Part shown: positions 1 through 11,430 of the stretch, in pieces | Layout: each line of letters begins with the position of its first letter | How positions within the stretch are numbered: position 1 is the stretch's first letter | From: Diphasiastrum complanatum | Lineage: Eukaryota > Streptophyta > Lycopodiopsida > Lycopodiales > Lycopodiaceae | NCBI GenBank assembly: GCA_029204225.1 | Contig: CM055110.1 | Span: 38,302,747-38,366,746, forward strand | DNA: 64,000 nt | Reading direction: 5' to 3' | The notes under the pieces: model-generated | Seen by the model: only the letters and a program-made list of their open reading frames with translations | Database searches by the model: none | Told to the model about the DNA's origin: nothing | Program-made: the position numbers and the translations under genes

Positions 1-2086
1 AATGGCCATATCTGGATCGAAATCCAGTCTTAGGAACATCTTCGTTCCTAATCCTTATCTGATGGTAACCTGATCTAAGATCAATTTTGGAGAAATTCTT
101 AGCCCCATTCAGACAATCCATAAGATCATCCATCCTAGGTAAGGGATATCTGTTCTTGATGGTTAAATCATTTAACTTTTTAAAGTCACCACACAAACGT
201 GTGCCGCCATCCTTTTTACTTACTAAAAGGATTGGTGCTCCCGAAGGGGACTTACTAGGCCGTATATGGCCCATCCTAAGGAGTTCTTGTAACTGCTTAG
301 AAATTTCATCTTCTTCCTTGATGCTAACCCTGTAAGGAAAAAGAGATACAGGTTGGCTTCCAGGAAACAACTCTATCTGATGGTCAACACTCCTTTGGGG
401 AGGTAGGCCATCAGGGAGTTTATCAGGAAAAACATCGCTATATTCTTGCCTAAGTTTGTTAGATATTAATCCTTCAGGTGAGTTAACACTTAAGGGATTA
501 TTTACAGGCACATTCAAAGGCAAATGCGATAAATCAATATTTAGACTCTGGACTGCATGGTCATCCACATAAATTTCATCTTTCAAAATACAAAGATAAA
601 CTTTATTACCAAAATCTTTTAAATATTCTACAACTTCTAAAGCAGATACCAAAGGATCAAAAGGCCTATTTACATCGCCTTTTAGCTCAACCAACGAGCC
701 CTTATGCAAAAAAGAAATACTATGAGTAACATAATCTTTTCTTAAAGACTCATTTTTAGAATAAAACCATTCTTTTCCTAAGATTATGTCTACGCTATCC
801 AAGTTCATAATATGAAAATCTAGTGGCTCAACATAATCTTGAATCCAAAGCGGCAGCTGAGGAACAAGCTGATCCCAAGCTTGTCGATCTTCCCCTGACG
901 CCATTTTCACCACGTACAAGTGATTACTTGGCGCGGTAGCCGCCTTGAGATTTTGCACCAGTTTAGCATTTATGAAGTTATGTGTGGAACCATCGTCAAA
1001 CAGAACAGTCACAACTTGGCGTCCTACAATTCCATTCATACGAATGAGATCATGGGGGCCAAAAACAGCTGTATTAAAACAACAATTCTTGCAACTAGTG
1101 CTATCCTTAAAGGATAAATTAACAAAAGAAATACTAGAATTACCTGGCGCTTTAAAAGATTCAGGTTGCCCGCCAGATTTCTTTTGTTTTTTCTTTGGGC
1201 AATCTTTTGAAATATGCCCCTTCTCCATGCATGAGAAGCACAACCCGCCGGTTCTCGCCTTGTCATAGTCGGCGCGCTCCAATTTGACGCGCTTTTTCCC
1301 GCCTTGGGAACCGGTGTCCTCCGTCTTGTCTCTACCCCGCTTCTTGAAAAATTTCTTTTCTTTTTGTTCAGCCTTGGGCAAAGCCTGCTCCTTGCGAGAG
1401 GCAAAATGGGCGTCATCGAAGATTTTCGCAAAGCGAACCGCATCTTCGATTGTCTACGGTTGGTTACGCCGCACTTCTAGCTGAAATTCCTTTGGAAGCC
1501 CCAAGATAAAATGTAACTTCAACAGGATAGGATCGATTCGCGAGGCGAATCGAGACAAATTTTCTTGGAATTCTTGGATATAGGCATCTAACGGCCTAGT
1601 ACCCATCTGCACGGTGGCAAAACGCCGCCAATGCTCAAAATCATCCAACACCGGAAGAAAAGCCGTTTTAAAGGCTTCTTGAAAGGCGTCCCATGTAGAA
1701 GGGGCAGTAGTCCTCTCCTTTAGTTCCTGCCACCATGTAAACGCCTTTCCGCATAAAAACATGAGAGCAAATGCGATCTTCGTACTATCAGGCGCATCGT
1801 GCATGGAAAAATGACTATTCTATCGATCTAGCCATGACAATACCGCATCGGGAAGCTGGTCTTTCTTTTCACCCGAAAAGAATTCCGGATTAAACATTGG
1901 ATAAACGCCAACGGACCGCGAGTGCGTCGAAGAACGCCACTCTTGCTCGGCCGCGGCATGCTTGGCCTGCATTTCTAAAATTTGATTTTGCAGCATATTT
2001 AGGGCTTGAACAAGTTGGTTAGTGTCTACATCAGGAGGAGGAGGAGGTGAAGACGGTCCTTCACCCGAGGGCATAACAGGGTCCAT
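1..2086 (-). pseudogene. Ty3/gypsy gag-pol polyprotein, partial (gag, zinc knuckle, protease, start of RT)
   Basis: Reading leftwards, the start ATG is at 2086. The gag core contains a KAFTWWQELKER segment. A CCHC knuckle ([14 protein letters not shown]) lies near 1195-1240. A retropepsin-like motif has DDGS in place of the usual D-S/T-G. The frame then enters reverse transcriptase ([16 protein letters not shown], then LRSGYHQIR) and leaves the window. All checked blocks lie in one frame. Two TAG codons interrupt gag, at 1820-1822 and 1454-1456; no other stop was seen from 1453 to the window edge. Gag packages element RNA, and protease and RT are needed for cDNA synthesis. The element is therefore a gag mutant with a long open pol. 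RT palm, RNase H and integrase lie outside the window. Confidence 0.9.
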
Positions 2087-3651
2087 GGTGCTCTAAGGAA
2101 TAAGACAAAGAAAAAACTGCAAGGGCTTCGCAACAAAAGGACTTAGAAAACTTGAGACCACTACTCAAGGAGACTAAGCCACAATAAGCACCTCAATGAT
2201 GGAAATGGAGCCTATACTCCCCCATCCCACTTCTTTTCCTTCTTAAAAAAGCCTTGTTGGGTGGTGGGCCTTATGGTCACCACCTAGCAAGCACATGGGC
2301 TCCTAAAACAAGTGGCATCCCCTTATGGGGTCCACCTACCTTCAGTTCACATGGCCACCACCCTCCTTATGCCACCTCACCCAAGGGTCACTTGGGTCAT
2401 GTCCCCACCCATCTTTTGGGTCACCGCCTTGACCTCATGGCCTTATGGCCTAAAGATACACCTAAATCTCCTCTAAGGCTTGTCCTTAGGCAAAGGAGAA
2501 GGTGCTGGTACAACTATACGTTCATGAGGAGGAGGTGGAGGAAAAAACTTCAAATTTCCTTGTAAAAAGGATGATGGAATTACCAATTTTTCTTGGTGTG
2601 TAGGTGGTAGATTACAAAGAGATGGATTAAGCCTAAGAAAGATGTTAAGAAAAACAAGAAAAAAAATACACAGGTCTGTACTTGCAGCAGGTACAACCTG
2701 CAAGTACAAATGTGTACCTTTGTTTTATTTCCCCCCCCTTTTTTCAAAATTTTGTTGAAGCAAATTCAAAGTTTACAATAACTTTTATTTACCAAAAGCT
2801 TATTCACAAAGTTTGAGGCCAAGTTTTATAACTTAGTATGAAAACTTTGTATAGTTGTATAACCTTTAAATTAAAAGTTAAACATAAAAAGCTTTGAAAC
2901 AAAGTCTCAAAGTTTACAAGGTACTTTAGGAGTACAAATAGCTTTCAATTATATTCAACAAAGAAAGCTTCAAGTTTGAAGTTTAGGTTGAGTAATCAAT
3001 GTCTTAAGCTTATGGTTACTCAACGTGTTAAGCTTATGGTTTAAGTTCATAAAACCAAAGCTTTATTAGCTTTGCAAACTTCATCAAAAGTTTCAGGAGT
3101 AGTGTACTTAAAAAGTACAAGAAAACTTTACAAGCTAAAAGTTGATGCACTTGTCAAAGCTCCTCCAACAAACTGATTCCTGGGAGTTCTGTGGGAGTTC
3201 TGCAAGCAGGCAGGATGGAATTCCTGACGCTGTACGGTATAGGTAACCAGCAGGCCGGCATGCAGATCCGCGCGCGTGCCCTTGGATATTTTTTTTTTTT
3301 TACAAATTGTTTTTTTTGGAATCAAACAAAACTTTGTATGCCAAAAAAAAAATTTCAACTTCCAAAACTCAAAATAAGGCCAGAAAATGAAATCGGTTTT
3401 TGAAGTTTTTTTTTTTTAAAACCGTAAAACATTCAAAAGAAACCGACTACTACCACCGTAGCTAACAAAGGTGATTCGTTTTCAATCAAAACGGCCTCAG
3501 ATTGAGACAAACCAAAAAGCAAAGTTGTTCAGATCGATTCAACGAAATCAACTAAGCCTTCAAAAACATCAGCTAAAAGCTCAAACCAACCAATAACATA
3601 AGTTAGAGCGATTGCACCTTATTCACAATGATCGGTGGCCCTGATACCAAC
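2087..3651 (-). other. Untranslated leader of the left-edge gypsy element with primer-binding site
   Basis: About 1.56 kb separates the gag ATG from the LTR. It is rich in T/A runs and repeated short CCAC/GGTCAC-type words and has no convincing coding frame. At 3636-3649 the minus strand reads TGGTATCAGGGCCA, one mismatch from the usual plant initiator-tRNA-Met site (TGGTATCAGAGC). It begins two bases inside the LTR end, where minus-strand priming is expected. Confidence 0.75.
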
Positions 3652-4177
3652 TGTTAGAATCTCCATCGTCATGCCGGTCATTGCTAAAGCACAAACAAGT
3701 GACGAACGCTACGTTCCCACCCAACCATAGAGGTACTGCCACCTCACCCCCGTGCACTGGAGCTACAGACCACCATCAAGCAAGCTCGGATCTCAAGTAA
3801 GCCATGGTGTCCCATACCACCATGCCTTACCCTCGACCCTCACCTACCTACATCCTGAGGCCTAGATACTCGTCCTGACCTGACCACCAGTGGAAGAGCT
3901 CTTCATTCTCCAGGAGAGAATGAATATCCAGCTCATGGAGATCCACCTCTATATACATAGTCCAGGTGGGTCATCTCCCTCCATAGGAGTCACGCATGAC
4001 TAACGACACGCGGCAGTTGTGCATACTGACGCGGGTCCATAACAACGGGTCACCGCGTGCCAATGAGACATTGACACGTGGCACCCAAAGGACCTATAGC
4101 TCCAGTTCAGCGTTCCGTCCCATAATTGAGACCGTCACCTCAAGTTTCCTATTGCGTACCCTTATGGGTACGTAACA
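3652..4177 (-). repeat. 5' LTR of the left-edge gypsy element
   Basis: The block starts TGTTA and ends TAACA, the inverted TG..CA termini of an LTR, and is 526 bp long. The primer-binding site adjoins its lower-coordinate end. On the minus strand it carries ATGTATATAG (plus 3949-3958), a reasonable TATA box. Transcription would run leftwards into gag, away from the dioxygenase gene. The partner LTR is outside the window. Confidence 0.8.
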
Positions 4178-4670
4178 GTTTCCCAGGGGGGCTTGAATTT
4201 GGGACCAAAGAAACTTTGGATGCCAAGCTAACCAACTTGGTTGCCTATATGATTTCCATTCTATCTATCAAATGGCATAAATAGACTATTTATTTATAGT
4301 AAACTGGCAGTTGCCCATTAATGTTACGAATTGGGTCATGCTTTTGCTCATTCTACAAGGTTCGGCCCACATAGGTGCTAATGTGGCATCAATGGCTCGC
4401 TCCATGGGCCACAATGGACCGTTCCTAAGTTTATTGTCCATTATACATGTTGCCTAGTAAATATAAGGAATGGGTTGTGCTTTGGCTAATTTGGGTGATT
4501 TGGTCCATGGCATCCCAAAGGCTTTCAATGAGCTCGCTCCATGGGCCTTACGATGAGAAATGGCTCACTGGCCCACAATACTCATTAGATGAATATTAGA
4601 TAGCATATATGATATAGTGTAGCATTCATTATAATTGAGTGTGAGTATTTTTTTCTTTCCGGGGAGTAAA
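4178..4670 (+). promoter_or_regulatory. Upstream region of the dioxygenase gene, with an imperfect duplication
   Basis: These 493 bp lie between the gypsy LTR and the dioxygenase ATG. About 4320-4410 and 4460-4545 look like diverged copies: both have a GGGT(C/T)(A/G)TGCTTT start, a GGC-ATC-AATG stretch and GCTCGCTCCATGGGCC. The AT-rich words near 4600-4635 (TATATGATATAG, TATAATTG) are TATA candidates. No experimental start is known, so the promoter assignment is inference. Confidence 0.4.
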
Positions 4671-6453
4671 ATGGAGAAAGAGGAAGGAGGCATTGCGATC
4701 CAGGGGGTGAAGCTGCTGGCGGAGGCTGGCATCTCGCAACTTCCCCCGAAGTTCATCCGACCTCCCCATGAGCGCAATTCCATAGCCCAATGCTCTCCCC
4801 ACCACATCCCCCTCCTCGATCTCACCCATCTCCACGGACACAACCGTCACCTTCTCCTGGAACAGCTCCACACTGCTTGCAAGCAATGGGGTTTCTTTCG
4901 GGTGCTCTCCTCACTTCCATTCCACACTTCTTACTTTTCTCATTCAGAAAATGGGCTTTCCTCAATTGGCAGCAAATGAATATTCTTAATTTCCCAATTC
5001 AGATATTGGGTTTTCCACTGTTGGGCAGAAATGCATATGCTTAGTTTCTTAATTCAAAAGTTGGGTTTTCTTCAATTGAGCAGCAATGAATATCCTTAAT
5101 TTCCCAGTTCAAATACTGGGTATTCCACTGTTGGGCAGAAATGGATGTGCTTAGTTTCTTAATTCAGAAAATGGGTTTTCCTCAATTGGACATTCGTAGT
5201 GTCATGTTTCTACAAATTAGGTTTTCCTTAATTGGGCAGGAATGAATTGTGGCTGATCGTTTCGGTTTTGTTTTGTACAGGTGATCAACCATGGGGTGAG
5301 CGCTCGGATCTGTGACAGAATGATGGAGGTGGTTAACCAATTCTTCGACCTGCCCATTGAAGAAAAGATGGTGTACTATGAAGGGAATATATTGAAGAAA
5401 GGAACAAGGTATGGTGTGAGCTTCAACGCGGAGACTGACGAAGTGTTGGAATGGCGAGATAGCCTGAGGCATTTCTGCTGTCCCTTGCCCGAGGTCGTAG
5501 AGACATGGCCTGACAAGCCGGCTGCCTATAGGTGACACTTTAACTGATCTTATGTTGGGCATAATCAATAACTGTTTGATCTTATGTTGGGCATAAGCAT
5601 TAATTTAGAGAAGAAACAGCTTAAGCAATCAGCTATTACTTTTGGGAAGTCTCTTGATCCTATATGGGAAGTAAAAGATTACGATTATGATCATTAACTT
5701 GTTACTATATCCATGTTGTGTTGACTGAAATTTCAATATGGCCGATTACATCCTGAGAAAGCAGAGAAATTGCAGTAGAGTATGCCACATCTGTCAGGCA
5801 TCTTGCAGAGCAGCTGCTCGCAGCACTTTCTGAATGCCTGGAATTGAAGGCAGATCGTCTTCTCAGATCTTTGGGTACATTCATACAGACGCTGCTGATG
5901 AACTACTACCCCCCATGTCCAAATCCAGAGCTAGCATTGGGACTTACAGCTCACTCAGATATCTCTGCTCTTACTGTTCTTCTCCAAGATGAAACCACAG
6001 GCTTGCAGGTGTCACAAGATGGCCTCTGGGTGGATGTAGAGCCTGTTCCAAATTCATTCATTGTCAATGTTGGAGATGTGTTGCAGGTATGAAAGTGAAC
6101 TATTTGTCTTGTTTGCAATCATCAGATGTGGAGGAGGTTACCTATAGCTGTAAAGTATTTCCAGCTTAGTTTTCTCTCCCTCATTCATTTCCTTCGTGCA
6201 GGTTCTATCTAATGACACATATCAAAGTGTACAACATAGAGCCATCACAAACTCAGAAAAGGCCAGGGTGTCCATTGTGATGTACTGTGCTCCATCCCTA
6301 GATACCCAAATATTTCCTTTCAAAGAGCTTGTCGACAACGACCATCCTCCTCTGTTCAGGGGATTTACATATGCAGATTACAGAACCAGCTTTTATTCCA
6401 AGCGCCGTGAAGGCAAACAACCTCTTGAGTCTATGAGAATAGTTGCCGTGTAA
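4671..6453 (+). CDS. 2-oxoglutarate/Fe(II)-dependent dioxygenase (DOXC class), four exons
   Basis: Exons are 4671-4901, 5281-5531, 5765-6086 and 6202-6453. All introns are GT-AG and the joined frame encodes 351 residues, normal for plant soluble 2-ODDs. The N-terminal DIOX_N part includes GFFRV-INHGV across intron 1. The C-terminal jelly-roll has MNYYPPCPNPEL, iron ligands H224, D226 and H280, and the 2OG-binding pair R290-x-S292. The first in-frame ATG is at 4671. The family hydroxylates or desaturates small metabolites or hormones in the cytosol using 2OG, O2 and Fe(II). The region around RYGVSFNAETDEVLEWRD recalls the DMR6-like and feruloyl-CoA 6'-hydroxylase-like branches, but the substrate cannot be read from sequence. 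No stop or frameshift was found, so it is probably functional. Confidence 0.92.
4930..5250 (+). repeat. Tandem duplication within intron 1 of the dioxygenase gene
   Basis: Intron 1 contains about 2.7 diverged copies of a roughly 110-bp unit. Each has AATTCAGAAAATGGG(T/C)TTTCC, TCAATTGG-CAGCAATGAATAT and CTTAATTTCCCA blocks. Two well-preserved copies start near 4970 and 5080, and a decayed third runs to about 5250. It explains most of the intron length and does not touch the splice sites. Confidence 0.75.
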
Positions 6454-6514
6454 TGCAGGAGAAGGAAAATACCTACTACATAATGCAGAAGAGAGACAGA
6501 CAGATATCTCCACC

Positions 6515-6520
6515 AATAAA
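6515..6520 (+). promoter_or_regulatory. Likely polyadenylation signal of the dioxygenase gene
   Basis: AATAAA lies 62 bases after the TAA stop, a usual distance for a short plant 3' UTR. The site is inferred from motif and position only. Confidence 0.45.
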
Positions 6521-8599
6521 TGCCCACCTTCCTAATATGAGGCTATCACAAGGTAGTCTCAACCCTTCTCAATGTGAAATCAAAACACATTCAGTGCATA
6601 GACAGAGGCACTTTCTAAGGTACTAATGTTGACACTAGAACATTTGAACATCCACATTAGGTTCTCGGATTTCTTTTTCTCAGGCTAATTACAAATGCAA
6701 AGATTGTTTCTTAAGCTTTACTATATGGTCATTTTGTATTAGCCTCCTAGTTCATGTCTTCACAAGCAAGACCTGATTTTGTAAATGCAGATAGAGCACA
6801 GGAAATTCAGAGCATTAGGAATATTATAGCTTCATCCTCTCATTATCTTTTGGGATGCATACTTTTACTTGGAGATGAACATACTTCCCCTTTTTGTTGT
6901 ACTATTTGTAAGTAGCTATTTACAGTGTAAAAGTGAACATATAAGTGGATACCAGTTCCTCGGTCTTTAGACTAGGTCAAGAATTGAAATGTGAGGCATT
7001 GTGTTTCCCATATCGACAAGGCACATTACAATTACGACAATATGAGCCAGCACCAATTAATGTTTCATGTATGGATAGGTGATTTCTACAAAGAACTCAC
7101 CTATTGTGCACATCATTGAGTTGACAAAGGCATTATTGTTCGTCCACATTGAAATACATTATCTTAATGCTTTTCAAAAAAGCTTATGCCTACACATTGA
7201 CAAATTTTACATTTGAAAGCATTTTTTGGGGGTGGAAGTTGCATGTATAAGTTGAAGTCATGTGTTCTTGCTTGATATGATCCTAGCATCTGTGTACACT
7301 TGACACTAAGGTTGTATAGTAGTTTGTTACAAGTGATGGAAAGACCTACCCTTGATGTAATAGATTGAATTTTTTTCTGTGTGGGGTAAAAAACAATGCA
7401 AAAAAAAACAATGACGAAATGCCTTTTTACAAGCATGCAATTTGTAGATGATATTATAGCAATGTACATATTATGGTGGAGTTTGGAACAACTGGTTCAT
7501 TTTCATTAACGATGCTTAAATGGAATGTAGTTCAAATACCTCATCATGATCTTCTGTTTATTCTACTAGCGATCCTTTTCAATAGGCATGAAAAAATGTT
7601 CTATGGTTACGTTACATATGTCAAATAGCATATTGAGATTCAAAGAACTTATATTCTACCAGAAAACGTAACAATTCTATATATGACAATGAATGTGGAG
7701 ACAAATCTTCCAAATGATTGAGCTGAAAATGAGCTTTTCATTATGAGGTCACAACTAGAACTAGTCTTGCAATTATATCTTAGTTTTTGCCAAGTCAATA
7801 ATGATTTTTTGAATATCAATGTTATCATTCAGCCTCTTGAATTTAAGAATGGGAGTTTTGCTGGTTGAACGAAAAGATCTAGAATCGTAATAGAGAATGT
7901 TGTGGAACCAAACTACAAGGCGATGTGCAGCCAAAAACTTAGCGTGCTAACACTATAGCACTCTTGTTATGATTGTTGCTTGAAGGAAAAGAAAATTGTA
8001 GATATTGTGTAATATAAGTGGGAAAGTGATATGTAGGTTGCATTTAGAGGGGAAACGAAAAAAATATGAAACCTTAAGAAAGAACATATTTAGTATAAAA
8101 ATTGTTAAAGCCCAGTCCACACGACTCTAATATGACTTTGGCATGGCCGGTTACCAAAGGGTCTAAAGCCAAATATTGGTGAAGGCGAGTAGTCGAATTG
8201 GACATCTAGCCCAAGCTGGGACAGCCAAGTTGTAGTGGCCACAAGTATTCTTGCACCTTTTGTATATACATCTTGATACTTTCCATTTTGTCTTCGTCTG
8301 TGCTATTTCTTTCAGAATACTTTTTTGCCAGAATGATCTTTTTATTTGTTTTCAGTTGTTTCTCGTCTATCACAAAGTACAATGATATTCTGTGTGTTCT
8401 GTGACTCTTTTATTGTTCTAAATATCAAAACTCGAATAAACCAAAGTTGTTATGTATTTTAAACTTTAAATCCAACTTTGAGTTTATTGGGCCTCTCTCC
8501 AACGAATATATTGTGATCTGTGTAATAAAATATACTGTGATCTATTCCTCCACTTGTTCATATTTTAAATTTACAATAATTTATTTTAATTGTATCCGA

Positions 8600-8602
<3 letters not shown>
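6521..8602. other. Intergenic DNA without recognised features
   Basis: About 2.1 kb of AT-rich sequence. I see no coding frame with family resemblance, no LTR ends and no RNA gene. It may be decayed transposon sequence. Confidence 0.5.

Positions 8603-8684
<82 letters not shown>
8603..8684. repeat. (TC)41 microsatellite
   Basis: A perfect TC dinucleotide run of 82 bases. T-rich sequence follows, then shorter TC runs at about 8825-8839 and 8851-8877. The low-complexity Ser-Leu frames across it are artefacts. Confidence 0.98.
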
Positions 8685-8689
<5 letters not shown>

Positions 8690-8849
8690 TTTTTTGATTT
8701 CATATTTTTTTTTTCATTTTTTGTCATTTGAATTTTTTTGTTTTTAATTCTATTTTTGTTTATTTTTGAACTACATCTCTCTATCTTTTTTTTTTTTTTT
8801 TTTTAATTTTTTAATTTTTTAATATCTCTCTCTCTCTCTATCCACTTTG

Positions 8850-8881
<32 letters not shown>

Positions 8882-9314
8882 TTTTTTTTTTAATGGGCAG
8901 GGGGTCAGCCCTAGCCGGCGAGGGCTGACCCCCGCCCAACAAGCCCAGCCAACCCCAACATCCTTTATCAATCGGGGGCAGTCCCTCGCTGGCCTGTCCC
9001 CGGTACCTCGCTCTTGCTCCCCTTTGACCTCTGTGCAGGTTGCCGGGACCTCCCCAACCCTTTCCTCGCCTAACCAGCCTAGCCCTCCCCAGCAGCCTGC
9101 AGGTTGCGTGTGCAGGTCGGGGGGCATCCTTTATCAGCCGGGGGCAGCCCCTCGTTGGTGAGGGGCTCCCCCCGGTAGCTCGCTCTTGCTCCCCGTAATT
9201 GATGTTTGGGCTTGCAGCAGACAGGTGTCCCATTTTGATAGGCTCTGAACACAGATGTTCAGAGCCATAGCGCTTTGTTGAAGGGCCAGAAGGGCCAAAA
9301 CTTCACTTACGTTC

Positions 9315-9430
9315 GGTAGCGGGCCGTGAGCAGGCCTGCTACACTCTGTAAAGGCAGCCTTCAACAGGGCGGCTCAGTGCGTGAAGGCTGCCTGCTACAC
9401 ACGATAGCGGGCCTGCTCACGCCCGCTACC
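9315..9430. repeat. Nested long inverted repeat (foldback)
   Basis: The arm 9315-9335 (GGTAGCGGGCCGTGAGCAGGC) pairs with 9411-9430 with one bulge. Inside it, AAGGCAGCCTTCAAC (9351-9365) pairs with GTGAAGGCTGCCT (9381-9393). The direct repeat CCTGCTACAC occurs at 9335-9344 and 9391-9400. A transcript would fold into a long stem, but no small-RNA evidence is available here. Confidence 0.7.
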
Positions 9431-9449
9431 TAGACCTTTGACCTCCTTG

Positions 9450-9493
9450 CAGGTCGCCGGGACCTCCTCGTTCGGCGAGGTCCCGGCGACCTG
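9450..9493. repeat. Perfect 17-bp inverted repeat with 10-base loop
   Basis: CAGGTCGCCGGGACCTC at 9450-9466 is followed by its exact reverse complement at 9477-9493. It is the strongest simple hairpin I noticed in the window. Confidence 0.9.
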
Positions 9494-9755
9494 CTGGATG
9501 AGCATCCTAACATTGATTCTGAGGGCACGCAGCACGTAAGCGATTCTGAGGGCACGTAGATCGAGGGCACGTAGTGATTCTGAGAGCACGTAGCGCGGAT
9601 TTGTGGATTACTGAGCCACGTGGCTCCCATCGCGTAGTAGAATATACTGAGGGCACAAGCCACGTGGCTCCCATCTCGTTTGTACATTTGTTGGATTTCA
9701 GGTCTATGCTGTGTGGGCGGAGGGCAGCCCTCGCGCTTGAGGGCTTTCCCCGCCC

Positions 9756-10174
9756 AAAAAAGAAAAAAACAATGCGACTGTCTACAAAGATAATACGACT
9801 GTTTACACAGAGAACAGAGATATGGCGCCTGAAGCAAGTCTATCGCTCTCTGACCACGCTTCCCAAACAGCCAGCCCGTATGTCATCATCTTTGTTTTCT
9901 ATGCAAGGGCAGCAGCATCATCCTATCTTTAGTCGTCTTTTTTTGCAGATTGAAGAGCGGTTTCCTGTTAAAAAAAACAGCGAAGCTTCTTTTCCTGTTC
10001 AAAAAATGAATGAACTGCGGATGGTCATCATCATCATTTTCTAGGCAGGGGCTGCATCATCATGCTCTCTTTAGCCATCGCCAATCACCACAACCCACCC
10101 TTTTTTTGCAGATTGGAGAGCGGTGCAAGTCGGTGCAAGTCAGAAACAATCAGCTTCAACTGCTGATGTAAGGG

Positions 10175-10210
<36 letters not shown>
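9756..10210. repeat. Direct repeat pair and (GA)n tract
   Basis: About 9886-9963 and 10026-10121 are diverged direct copies. Both have CATCAT..TTTTCTA(T/G)GCA(A/G)GGGC, a CATCAT..CTCT/ATCTTTAG block and TTTTTTTGCAGATTG(A/G)AGAGCGGT. A GA dinucleotide run follows at 10176-10210. No coding frame is supported. Confidence 0.6.
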
Positions 10211-10213
<3 letters not shown>

Positions 10214-10519
10214 ACAACACATAGCTCCTCTTGCCAAAGCAAGACCAAACCTTTTGAAACCTTTATTCATAACCCAACAAGGTAAAACATAGCTGAAAGC
10301 GTATAAGGTAAAACATAGCTGAAAGCATACAGTGCTTTAAAGAAAAGCATTGTAAAGCGAAACAAATTTCAAGACATCCAGCTGGTACCTGCCACCATCC
10401 CAGCACACAAAACCGCACGAGTTAGCACAGTGAGGAAGGCAGGTGTCAACACTGAATGTCAGTTGTTATCCATGAGATACCGATCGTGTCTTAAGAAACA
10501 ATACAACAATACCTGCATA

Positions 10520-11430
10520 TGGTTATGATTAGCCAAGTACTTTACTCTAATGCTTGCAATAGGATTAGGGTAAATCCATGCCATACCAATCCCTACTAGT
10601 GTAGCGATCCCTTGCACAAATCCATGTACATCAAAGGGCGCAAGGGTTATTATTACTTGTGTTATCGTTCGTAACCTTTAGATGGGAAAAGAAAACAACA
10701 AAGTCATCAAAGCCAAAGTTACCAATGCATGTTTTCAGTGTGAGACGAAAGAAATGAGTAAAATAGTTTTCGTTATCTTGCTATAGGTACAAACCAGAAC
10801 CTTTTCGTACCATTATTCATAAATGTACATTATTTTTATTGTATACGCCAATACCGCATTGTAAACTAGTGCACAAAGTGAAGTGCTGCAATACTAACCT
10901 GAATAGATGTCACACATGAATCGTGTGAGGAAGTCATATTTGTTTATGAAAGTCGTTTCTTCGAAGAGTGCTAATAAGTGAATTTCGAGTCTTGTTATTG
11001 CCATAACAGTGATAGCATACAAACCCATGTCATTCAAGATACATTTACGTATGAAACGAAGTATTCCGCTTAGATTAAAGCAAAGAAAGCATAAGCAAAT
11101 CCATATACTATCATTTGGTTTCTTTATGAAAATGCTAGTCATAACACATACTTGTATGAGAGCGTATTCCAAATCCAGGAATGGAATCGGGATGCAATTT
11201 TTCAGTATAGAAGTTGTTGTGAGAAAAGAGACATATCCCATTGTTTATTATTGCATGCACTCAACATATCATACATCATAAGTCACAAAATGATTGAACC
11301 AACTTTTCATAATATAGTGGTTCGCTGTCTACCAACGCTAACCCATCAGTAGTGATGAAGAGACAAATTTTTACATATTCCGTAGTGCTACCATTGCTGT
11401 CCTTTCAGCGATGAGGATGCAATCATATAT
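10520..11430 (-). repeat. Dispersed repeat R1 with exon-like blocks on the minus strand
   Basis: This segment is a diverged relative of 21300-22260 in the same orientation. Conserved blocks on the minus strand can be read as protein ending at possible donor sites. Examples are HGFVQGIATLVGIGMAW (about 10640-10540), FINKYDFLTRFMCDIYS before GTTAGT (about 10965-10903), and a block near 11215-11155 before GTATGT. Similarity also covers the intervening non-coding parts, so this is a duplicated locus or transposon. I do not recognise the family. Confidence 0.5.

Larger units (their letters stand above)
8895..9755. repeat. GC-rich block built of hairpins and internal duplications
   Basis: This roughly 860-bp island is far richer in GC than its surroundings. 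It begins and ends with self-complementary segments: 8895-8937 (13-bp perfect stem plus GGGC/GCCC) and 9715-9755 (GGGCGG..CCGCCC enclosing AGCCCTC/GAGGGCT). A third hairpin is at 9138-9175. The sequence beginning CATCCTTTATCA and ending CTCGCTCTTGCTCCCC occurs near 8958-9020 and again near 9126-9195. GACCT(C)..GCAGGT(T/C)GCCGGGACCTCC occurs near 9025-9055 and 9440-9468. Short GATTCTGAGGGCACG repeats fill 9513-9600. No protein frame is credible. It may be a foldback or non-autonomous DNA element of unknown class. Confidence 0.6.

Noticed and set aside
1036-1443. 135-codon minus-strand frame
   Set aside because: Out of frame with the gag knuckle and protease, which are clearly encoded one frame over.
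5182-5568. Minus-strand open frame opposite dioxygenase exon 2
   Set aside because: Shadow of a well-supported exon on the other strand.
7164-7469. 101-codon minus-strand frame in the intergenic stretch
   Set aside because: No homology recognised, no splice or promoter support and AT-rich composition.
8447-8731. Frame of Ser-Leu repeats over the TC microsatellite
   Set aside because: Translation of a dinucleotide run plus AT-rich flanks; no conserved domain or start context.
8819-9233. Open frames in both directions over the GC-rich block
   Set aside because: GC-rich sequence lacks stop codons by composition. The frames overlap each other, include the microsatellite and have no domain.
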